Of a DNA stretch of 39,161 nucleotides, positions 33,739-39,161 are shown one piece after another. Made by a program: the position numbers and the translations under genes. The stretch is from Cystobacterineae bacterium (GTDB lineage: Bacteria; Myxococcota; Myxococcia; Myxococcales; Myxococcaceae). Position 1 is the stretch's first letter. Every line of letters starts with the position of its first letter. The notes beneath the pieces were generated by a model. It worked only from the letters and a program-made list of their open reading frames with translations, was not told the DNA's origin and searched no databases. The DNA is taken from the NCBI GenBank assembly GCA_009781495.1, contig WQYA01000013.1, positions 1-39,161 of the forward strand. Direction: 5' to 3'.

Positions 33739-33858
33739 GGGCTAGAGCTGCGCTGGCATAGGCTAGGCTAACCCTAGCCCATAAACCCAACAGGGGTTAT
33801 TCCCCAGGGTGAAAGCATTGCCAACCATAACCCGCCGCGCCCCCAGGGGCGGCTTTGA
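33739..33858 (+). promoter_or_regulatory. Structured metK leader, possible attenuator or riboswitch
   Basis: Several pairings in this leader exclude one another. CTAGCCC (33774-33780) can pair with GGGCTAG (33739-33745) or, nearly the same bases, with GGCTAGG (33761-33767) in a 5-nt-loop hairpin. GGGG (33793-33796) can pair with CCCC (33802-33805), or GGGTTAT (33794-33800) with ATAACCC (33827-33833). A GC hairpin at 33838-33851 covers the only ribosome-site-like AGGGG (33845-33849), 9 bases before ATG 33859. I could not match it to a known SAM riboswitch class. Confidence 0.45.
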
Positions 33859-35025
33859 ATGAATGATATGAATACTCCAGCTTATTTGTTTACCTCCGAG
33901 TCTGTTACGGAAGGCCACCCTGACAAGATTGCCGACCAAATTGCCGACGGTGTTGTGGACGCCATGCTGGCCCAGGACTTGCGAAGCAAGGTGGCCATAG
34001 AGGTATTGGTGAAAACAGGCTTAGCCTTTGTTGCCGGGGAGGTAACGACGAAGGGTTTTGTAGACGTCCCCTCCCTCGTCCGTAAAACCATTTGTAACAT
34101 AGGCTATACGCACTCGGACATGGGTTATGACGGCAATACCTGCGGCGTTATGGTGGCCATTGAAGGCCAGTCGCCGGACATTGCCATGGGTGTGGAGGCC
34201 AACCAGGACAAGGAGCAGGGTGCGGGGGACCAGGGGATGATGTTTGGTTATGCCTGCGATGAAACCCCCGTGCTTATGCCGGCCCCCATTTTCTATGCGC
34301 ACGCTTTGACGCGCAGGCTTGCCGAAGTCCGTCGCAGCCGACATGCCTGGATGCGTCCCGACGGGAAGGCGCAAGTCAGCTTCCTCTATGAGAACCAAAA
34401 GCCCGTTGCGGTGAAAAGCGTGGTTGTCTCCACGCAGCACTCGCCGGACATTGCCCTCAAGCAGCTTCGCGAGGCGGTGATGGAGGACGTTGTTTTTCCC
34501 GTCATTCCCGAGGCCATGCGCAAGGACTGTGAGTTTTTCATTAACCCCACGGGGCGTTTTGTCATTGGGGGCCCCATGGGGGACTCCGGGGTAACAGGTC
34601 GTAAAATTATCGTAGACAGCTATGGTGGGATGGGCCGGCACGGGGGGGGGGCTTTTTCCGGAAAGGACCCCTCTAAGGTAGACCGCTCCGCCGCCTATAT
34701 GGCGCGTTATGTGGCCAAAAACGTTGTTGCCGCAGGCCTTGCCCGCAAGTGTGAAGTACAAATTGCCTATGCCATCGGCATCGCCAAACCTGTGAGCCTC
34801 AGCGTCGACAGTTTTGGGACGGCGGTGGTAGAGGAGGGCCGGATAGAGGCGGCGGTATCGCGCGTCTTTGACTTGCGCCCCTTCCAAATTATTCAGCACT
34901 TGGAGTTGCTGCGTCCCATTTATCAGCCTACGGCGGCCTATGGACATTTTGGCCGGGAGTCCGAAGGTTTCAGCTGGGAGCGTACCGACAAGGCAGAGGC
35001 CTTGCGCGAAGCCGTGGGCCTATGA
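33859..35025 (+). CDS. metK: S-adenosylmethionine synthetase (methionine adenosyltransferase)
   Basis: MetK makes S-adenosylmethionine from methionine and ATP. The 388-residue protein has all family blocks: [17 protein letters not shown] with the catalytic His, [36 protein letters not shown], and the Gly-rich loop [21 protein letters not shown]. The length is normal. The start ATG 33859 gives [16 protein letters not shown]; an ATG three codons later is in frame. The leader is unusually structured and may control translation. The uppP gene follows 108 bases later on the same strand. Nearby cysE and cysteine synthase put three sulfur-amino-acid genes within 6 kb. Confidence 0.98.
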   Translation: MNDMNTPAYLFTSESVTEGHPDKIADQIADGVVDAMLAQDLRSKVAIEVLVKTGLAFVAGEVTTKGFVDVPSLVRKTICNIGYTHSDMGYDGNTCGVMVAIEGQSPDIAMGVEANQDKEQGAGDQGMMFGYACDETPVLMPAPIFYAHALTRRLAEVRRSRHAWMRPDGKAQVSFLYENQKPVAVKSVVVSTQHSPDIALKQLREAVMEDVVFPVIPEAMRKDCEFFINPTGRFVIGGPMGDSGVTGRKIIVDSYGGMGRHGGGAFSGKDPSKVDRSAAYMARYVAKNVVAAGLARKCEVQIAYAIGIAKPVSLSVDSFGTAVVEEGRIEAAVSRVFDLRPFQIIQHLELLRPIYQPTAAYGHFGRESEGFSWERTDKAEALREAVGL

Positions 35026-35133
35026 GGGCGCCGGGGTTTTGGCGGACGAGGCAGGCGGCAAGCGACGGTATATGGCCAAAAGCATACGCCGTTGAGCATG
35101 GTTATCCGCAGCCCCTAAGAAAGGTTTAGCCTT

Positions 35134-35952
35134 ATGGATTTATGGGAAGCGATTGTCCTAGGGGTGGTGCAGGGGCTGACGGAATTTCTCCCCATCAGCT
35201 CCACGGCGCACTTGCGCATTGCCTCGGCCCTGCTGGGGGGCAGAGACGTGGGCGCTGCCTTTTCCGCCGTCATTCAGTTGGGCACGACGGCGGCGGTTAT
35301 GATTTTTTTCACCCGGGACATTGTGCAACTCACGAAGGCCTCGTGGGAAGCGCTCAAGCACAAAACCCCCTACCACAGCGCCGACAGCAAAACGGCCTGG
35401 TTTGTGGTGTTGGGCACCCTCCCCATCGGCATTTTCGGCCTTGCGCTGAAGGGTTTTATTGAGAATGAAGCGCGCTCCATGTGGGTGGTGTCCAGTGCGC
35501 TTTTGCTGTTTGGCGTGGTATTGTTGTGTGCAGAGAAGTGGGGGCGTCGTCAGCGGGCTTTGGCGGACATGAAGTTGAAGGACGCTTTGCGGATTGGTTT
35601 TTGGCAGGCCCTGGCCTTGGTGCCGGGGGCTTCCCGCTCCGGCACCACGCTGACGGGGGCTTTGTTTTCCAATTTTAAGCGTGAGGACGCGGCGCGTTAT
35701 TCCTTTTTGTTGTCCATTCCGGCGACAGGCCTTGCGGGCCTTTTTGAGCTGCGTACACTCCTCAAGGAGGGGGCGGGGCAGGACTGGTTAGCCCTAGGGG
35801 TAGGGACGGTGGTTTCTTTCCTTTCGGGCATAGCGGCCATTTGGTTTCTGATGCGTTTGGTAAGGCGTCACAGTTTAAACGGCTTCGCCTATTACCGTAT
35901 TATTTTAGGCATAGGCTTATTATGGGCCAGTTTTAACCACCTTATCGTCTAA
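35134..35952 (+). CDS. uppP: Undecaprenyl-diphosphatase UppP (BacA type)
   Basis: UppP dephosphorylates undecaprenyl diphosphate so that the lipid carrier can be used again for peptidoglycan and surface glycans; overexpression of such enzymes is known to give bacitracin resistance. The 272-residue polytopic membrane protein has the two signature motifs VVQGLTEFLPISSTAHL (residues 11-27) and PGASRSGTTLTGALF, and about eight hydrophobic helices. The ribosome site AAAGG lies about 9 bases before ATG 35134. Its end faces the minus-strand DUF74 gene, with hairpins between. A PAP2-type phosphatase at 18369 may have an overlapping role. Confidence 0.97.
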   Translation: MDLWEAIVLGVVQGLTEFLPISSTAHLRIASALLGGRDVGAAFSAVIQLGTTAAVMIFFTRDIVQLTKASWEALKHKTPYHSADSKTAWFVVLGTLPIGIFGLALKGFIENEARSMWVVSSALLLFGVVLLCAEKWGRRQRALADMKLKDALRIGFWQALALVPGASRSGTTLTGALFSNFKREDAARYSFLLSIPATGLAGLFELRTLLKEGAGQDWLALGVGTVVSFLSGIAAIWFLMRLVRRHSLNGFAYYRIILGIGLLWASFNHLIV

Positions 35953-35954
35953 GG

Positions 35955-36025
35955 GAGGGGCTTTGGTCTCCCCTCTATGCTAGGTTTTAGCCCCCTAAAA
36001 AAGTGTAGAGACTTTACCTAAAACC
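35955..36025. terminator. Putative bidirectional terminator region
   Basis: Between convergent uppP and the DUF74 gene are two inverted repeats: GAGGGG (35955-35960) with CCCCTC (35970-35975), and GGTTTTAG (35983-35990) with CTAAAACC (36018-36025). The first is close to the uppP stop; T-rich sequence TTTTAG follows it after about 10 bases. The T-runs are short, so this is only a likely terminator. Confidence 0.4.
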
Positions 36026-36028
36026 CCT

Positions 36029-36505
36029 CTAGGGTTGAGGCGGGTTAGCCGGCGCCTTAAAAGCCGTGCCATAGGCCAGCAATTCAGCGCAGATGATGCT
36101 GTTTTTTTGCTTGTTCTGGTTCAGCGTAGAGGTTTCCAGCCGTACATTAAAAATGGCCTGAGCGCCCTGTTGTGCTGCCTGCTCCTTCATTCTCAAAATG
36201 GCCTCGCGTCGGCCGCGCTCAATGAGTGTCTCAAAGCTGCCGATGCGCCCACCCACAATGCTTTTCAACTGAGCGGCGAAGGTTTTGAAATAGTCGCTGG
36301 AAATGACGACGGAGCCCGTGACGAGACAGAAGGGCTGGCCAGAAAACTGAGGCGAGGGGTGGCGCTCGGCAGAAACCTGAATGTGCTGAAGTTTGGCCTC
36401 ACGCTCCTGGAGGGAGCGAAAGTGCCGCCGCTCCACCGTCCTTCCTATAAAAAAGAAAACGACAAGCAGCAGGAAAAAACTGAAAACCGTTAGGAGGAGT
36501 TCCAT
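36029..36505 (-). CDS. Membrane-anchored YbjQ/DUF74 (UPF0145) family protein
   Basis: This 158-residue protein has an N-terminal membrane helix (LLLTVFSFFLLLVVFFFIG) followed by a YbjQ/DUF74-type domain: VTGSVVISSDYFKTFAAQLKSIVGG, then RREAILRMKEQAAQQGAQAIFNVRLET and AELLAYGTAF. Domains of this family form small pentameric rings and are described as putative heavy-metal-binding, but their role is unclear. The domain faces the periplasm or cytoplasm depending on the anchor direction; basic residues after the helix favour the cytoplasm. A ribosome site AGAGGG precedes ATG 36505. It starts 17 bases after the stop of a second, anchorless paralogue, so both are likely one operon. Confidence 0.82.
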   Translation of the reverse strand: MELLLTVFSFFLLLVVFFFIGRTVERRHFRSLQEREAKLQHIQVSAERHPSPQFSGQPFCLVTGSVVISSDYFKTFAAQLKSIVGGRIGSFETLIERGRREAILRMKEQAAQQGAQAIFNVRLETSTLNQNKQKNSIICAELLAYGTAFKAPANPPQP

Positions 36506-36522
36506 GTTGAGCCCTCTGTGCT

Positions 36523-36867
36523 TCAGCTTTGCTCAAGGACGACGGCCGTGCCATAGGCCAAAAGCTCCGAGGCGCCGGCCGTAATGTTGGAGGTGCTGAA
36601 ACGTACGTTAATGACGGCGTTGGCGCCCAGGGCGATGGCCTCTTTCACCATGCGGGAAATGGCCTCCTGGCGCGACTCATTCAGCAATTCCGTATAGCCC
36701 TTCAACTCCCCGCCGACGAGGTTTTTGAGCCCGGCCATCATGTCGCGGCCTATGTGTTTGGCGCGCACGGTGCTGCCGTGGACGAGGCCCAAATGTTGGG
36801 CAATGGTGTGTCCGGGAATCAACTCGGTGTTGCTCAGCAAAAATTTAGAAGCGCCTTTGGGGTTCAT
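36523..36867 (-). CDS. ybjQ: YbjQ/DUF74 (UPF0145) family protein
   Basis: This 114-residue soluble protein has the full family pattern: LLSNTELIPGHTIAQHLGLVHGSTVRAKHIGRDMMAGLKNLVGGELKGYTELL is the N-terminal part (recognised from its pieces IPGH, GSTVRAKH and GGELKGYTEL), then RQEAISRMVKEAIALGANAVINVRF and SELLAYGTAV. Members assemble as pentamers; a metal-binding role has been proposed but not proven. GGAG lies 6 bases before ATG 36867. It is the first gene of a two-gene unit with the membrane-anchored paralogue, from which it probably arose by duplication or the reverse. Confidence 0.9.
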   Translation of the reverse strand: MNPKGASKFLLSNTELIPGHTIAQHLGLVHGSTVRAKHIGRDMMAGLKNLVGGELKGYTELLNESRQEAISRMVKEAIALGANAVINVRFSTSNITAGASELLAYGTAVVLEQS

Positions 36868-36964
36868 AAAGTCTCCGTTAAAGCTAGGTATTGGGACAGA
36901 GGGCTAGCCCATGCCAACAAAGCTGACAAGCTTTCCGGCTAAGGGGTAGGGCCTGTTAACACTG

Positions 36965-37198
36965 CTAGTGGGGCCCCATGGGATAAGAAGCTTGCGCTGC
37001 TATCCCCAGCATATAAAGAAAGCCTAAAACAAATATAATGATAACGGAAAATATAAGGCTGAGCCCCAGCTTCTTCTTTTTTTTAAAGCATAGGACGCTC
37101 CCAAAAATTCCAACCACAATAAGAACAAGGATTGCCAAAAGGAATAACATTCCCAAAGGATAGTCCATCTGCTTGGAGAAAGTCTTTGGATGTTCCAC
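36965..37198 (-). CDS. Small membrane protein, possibly the 3' part of a frameshifted gene
   Basis: This 77-residue frame encodes two convincing membrane helices (LGMLFLLAILVLIVVGIFGSV and LGLSLIFSVIIIFVLGFLYML) joined by a KKKKK loop, which is a plausible two-helix inner-membrane protein. The start is unclear: GTG 37198 has GGGAG almost touching it, and ATG 37168 lacks a ribosome site. It overlaps the end of another minus-strand frame (37083-37463), and the two may be one gene broken by a frameshift. I recognise no family. Adenine runs in the KKKKK region (37072-37086) are slippage-prone. Confidence 0.5.
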   Translation of the reverse strand: MEHPKTFSKQMDYPLGMLFLLAILVLIVVGIFGSVLCFKKKKKLGLSLIFSVIIIFVLGFLYMLGIAAQASYPMGPH

Positions 37199-37463
37199 AC
37201 TCCCGTTTAAATCTTCTTTGCTTTAGGAAACTTCCCCCATTCATGGCTCTCAAATAAGGTGCGTAAACGTAGGTGTTTAGGCTTAAATATAAGCTTTCTG
37301 AGCCATCGGCAGATGGTTGTAGAAAAACAGATATGGCAGCATAAAAGCCTACAGCAAGCATGTGTATTGTAGTATAAAAATATAATCCAAGCATGGAAGT
37401 TACGGGGGAGCGTATTTTTGGGGAGCGGATGTGGCCTAGAGCTTCCATGAGACAACTCAGCAT
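37083..37463 (-). CDS. Doubtful ORF with one membrane helix, possible 5' part of a frameshifted gene
   Basis: This 126-residue frame begins at ATG 37463 with GGAG 5 bases upstream. It holds one hydrophobic stretch (MLGLYFYTTIHMLAVGFYAAISVFL) followed by a polar segment. Its last 38 codons overlap the two-helix frame at 36965-37198 in another phase, and its own C-terminal part (about 30 residues, from SKDFLQADG on) looks random. A fusion of its N-terminal part with the downstream frame would make a three-helix membrane protein of about 165 residues. I recognise no family. It is divergent from the BACON lipoprotein gene, with 27 bases between. Confidence 0.35.
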   Translation of the reverse strand: MLSCLMEALGHIRSPKIRSPVTSMLGLYFYTTIHMLAVGFYAAISVFLQPSADGSESLYLSLNTYVYAPYLRAMNGGSFLKQRRFKRECGTSKDFLQADGLSFGNVIPFGNPCSYCGWNFWERPML

Positions 37464-37490
37464 CACCACTCCACCACCTTAGAATGAGCC

Positions 37491-38771
37491 ATGAAAGAAA
37501 AAAACCTCTCAAGAAAATGTTTCGCTTTGGGTTTCCTATGCCTCGCCTTTGCCTTTGCGGCCTGCGGAGACGACGGCAATGACGGCAATGCCGTTGACGA
37601 CAGCGACATCGACAACAGCGGCAACGACACAAACGACACTGGGCAACTCCCCCTTTCGCTGGAGCTGAATGTGGGTGTGCCCAGCCTTGCTTTCGGCTCG
37701 GGGGCCAGTGAGAAAAGCTTCAACGTTACTTCCAATACGAAGTGGGAGGCAACATGCGAGCATGTTGGGAATTGGTGCAGCGTGACGCCGTCGTCCGGCA
37801 GCGACGAGCAAACCGTGTGGGTAAGTGTAACAGAAAACAACAGCACCGCCAGCCGTTATGCGACGGTTGTTATAACCAACAGCGATGGCTCCCTACGCAG
37901 GACGGTTACCCTGACGCAGTCCTCCTCTGCATCGGAACTGGAGGTGAGTCAGTCCAACCTAGACTTCAACTCAGCAGCCGGCTATAAAACCCTCCTCGTT
38001 TTTTCCAACACGCATTGGGAGGCAAGCTGCACAAGCAGTGGAGGCTGGTGCTCCGTGGCAGAGCCGGCCTTCGGCAACAGCGATGGAATGGTGAGGGTGA
38101 ATGTGACGGCCAACACCTCCACCAACCGTACGGCCACGGTGTCCATAACAGACGGAATCCTCACTCAAACGGTGAAAGTGATGCAGTCCTCCCCTTCGCC
38201 GGGACTGGAGGTGAGCCGGTCCAACCTCGACTTCAGCTCAGCAGCCGGCTACGAAATCCTCCATGTTTTTTCCAACACGCAGTGGAATGCAAGCTGCACA
38301 AACACTGGGAATTGGTGCACTTTGGGAGCTCCACCCTCCGGCAACGGTGATGGAACGCTGAGGGTGAATGTGGCGGCCAACAACAGCACCACCGGCCGTA
38401 CGGCCACGGTGTCCATAACAAACGGAACACTTACCCGGACGGTGAGAGTGACGCAACCTGCAGCACTCACTGTTATGCCGACAACCCTCAGTTTTGGTTC
38501 GGCTGCAAGTTCAGCCATGGTCTATGTTTCCTCCGATAGAAATTGGAGCGCCACTGTCGCTTGCGGGGGGACCGCGCAGTATTTGATATGGTGCGGTGTG
38601 ACGCCGAGCTCCGGCAGCGGTGACCAATTTCTGACGGTGAACGTGCTGAGCAATACCTCTTCATCCTCTAGGCCTGGACGCACCGGCACCCTCACCATAA
38701 CCGCCGGCGGCCTCAGCAGAACGGTTAACCTAATACAAGCGCCACACATTTATGTGTCGTCAGGAGGCTAG
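37491..38771 (+). CDS. Lipoprotein with four BACON-type immunoglobulin-like domains
   Basis: This 426-residue protein has a signal peptide with lipobox A-F-A-A-C (cysteine near residue 25), an Asp/Asn-rich linker of about 25 residues, and four repeats of about 89 residues. Each has the BACON-like pattern SLxFGS/LDFxS, then SNTxWxAxC, xWC, SGSGDxxxxVxVxxN, TATVxITNGxLxRTVxVxQ. BACON domains are beta-sandwiches often found in surface carbohydrate- or mucin-binding proteins. Here each domain has a conserved Cys pair (W-x-A-x-C and G-x-W-C), probably a disulfide; in the fourth the spacing is longer. Domains 2 and 3 are close copies at DNA level, 267 bases apart, a recent duplication. A role in binding surfaces or polysaccharides is inferred. 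No enzymatic domain is present. Confidence 0.85.
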   Translation: MKEKNLSRKCFALGFLCLAFAFAACGDDGNDGNAVDDSDIDNSGNDTNDTGQLPLSLELNVGVPSLAFGSGASEKSFNVTSNTKWEATCEHVGNWCSVTPSSGSDEQTVWVSVTENNSTASRYATVVITNSDGSLRRTVTLTQSSSASELEVSQSNLDFNSAAGYKTLLVFSNTHWEASCTSSGGWCSVAEPAFGNSDGMVRVNVTANTSTNRTATVSITDGILTQTVKVMQSSPSPGLEVSRSNLDFSSAAGYEILHVFSNTQWNASCTNTGNWCTLGAPPSGNGDGTLRVNVAANNSTTGRTATVSITNGTLTRTVRVTQPAALTVMPTTLSFGSAASSAMVYVSSDRNWSATVACGGTAQYLIWCGVTPSSGSGDQFLTVNVLSNTSSSSRPGRTGTLTITAGGLSRTVNLIQAPHIYVSSGG

Positions 38772-38839
38772 GCCTGCCAAACCTACTTGAGGGGGGGTGT
38801 TTTTTTGCCCTGGCGGGCGGCGGGTGAAAAAGCACTTCT

Positions 38840-39125
38840 TTTCTCTCCTGCGGGGGGGGATTGGGCCTGCGGCCCGGCAGTTTTAAAAATTCCCCTCTAT
38901 GGAGGGGTGCCCCGGAGGGGCGGGGTGGTGGTTGTTTGGGGCTGTGTGTTGGGGGTAGCAAAAATATTCTTTTCGCCCTCCTGGGGGGGGTTATTGCTGG
39001 GCCTGCGGCCCGGCTGTCTCCGCCTTCGGCGGCAGTAGGTTTCGCCTACCGGCGAGTCACTTTTTTGTGTGACAAAAAAGTAACCAAAAAAACACCCTCC
39101 GGGGCCCTGCCGGGGGCTTTGGCAG
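38840..39125. repeat. Hairpin-rich dispersed-repeat-like intergenic tract
   Basis: No gene is seen from 38772 to the window end (390 bases). GGGCCTGCGGCCCGGC occurs at 38863-38878 and again at 38999-39014, each a GGGCC-tgc-GGCCC hairpin preceded by a C/T run and a G run, so the tract is an imperfect tandem copy of about 136 bases. Further hairpins follow: CCGCC/GGCGG (39020-39032), GTAGG/CCTAC (39035-39049), and a perfect 10-bp ACTTTTTTGT/ACAAAAAAGT (39059-39081) leading into GTAACCAAAAAAAC. That last word resembles repeats seen between genes in many proteobacteria. Confidence 0.65.
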
Positions 39126-39161
39126 CACTCGCGACCCCCTCGAACTCTTCTGCTACTCCAA

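Noticed and set aside
34021-34947. A 308-codon minus-strand frame over metK
   Set aside because: It is an antisense shadow of a strongly conserved gene, and its protein has no recognisable domain.
37207-37632. A Cys/Arg-rich minus-strand frame starting inside the BACON gene
   Set aside because: The CRCRCC run is the antisense of the Asp/Asn-rich lipoprotein linker; there is no ribosome site.

Overview
This window looks like chromosome from a Gram-negative bacterium of the former deltaproteobacteria, most likely Myxococcota or the related Bradymonadota. The clues are a FrzS/AglZ-type pseudo-receiver plus long coiled coil, an FHA-GAF-adenylate cyclase next to a Hanks-type Ser/Thr kinase, lipoproteins with Pro/Asp-Ala-Gly linkers after the lipid cysteine, and a squalene synthase / squalene-epoxidase-like pair. 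This placement is an inference from gene content. No rRNA, prophage, transposase or CRISPR array was seen. Most of the window is ordinary core chromosome with accessory envelope genes at both ends.

1-11.2 kb: a metzincin-like lipoprotein cut by the left edge (+), tRNA-Gly(CCC) with its promoter and terminator (-), then a minus-strand run of glycosyltransferase, FrzS/AglZ-like protein, TonB-dependent receptor with 20 octapeptide repeats, and a lipoprotein. The last three are closely packed (4-base overlap, then a 14-base gap), so they are probably one operon. 11.2-18.9 kb: a small ORF and a TPR/coiled-coil/HEPN-like protein, then a compact plus-strand housekeeping run: YciO/TsaC family, XerC, TrpS, ScpA, ScpB, a Fur-family regulator and a PAP2 phosphatase. 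XerC, ScpA and ScpB all serve chromosome segregation. 18.9-29.3 kb: TruD (-), FHA-GAF-adenylate cyclase and zinc-ribbon Ser/Thr kinase (+), a PAS-GAF histidine kinase and a UbiB-family kinase (-), and MutS (+).

29.3-36.0 kb: cysteine synthase (-), squalene-epoxidase-like flavoprotein (-) divergent from squalene/phytoene synthase (+), serine acetyltransferase, MetK behind a structured leader, and UppP. CysE makes O-acetylserine for the cysteine synthase, so both steps of cysteine synthesis flank the triterpene pair, and MetK adds a sulfur-metabolism theme. 36.0-39.2 kb: two tandem YbjQ/DUF74 genes (-), two doubtful small membrane ORFs that may be one frameshifted gene (-), a four-domain BACON lipoprotein (+), and a gene-free, hairpin-rich repeat tract at the right edge.

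The least ordinary items are the squalene pair with its repeat-bearing divergent promoter region, the TPR-HEPN protein, the pseudo-receiver/TonB operon with its repeat spacer, the metK leader, and the Cys-rich secreted proteins. All domain calls come from reading motifs by eye; no database search was run.
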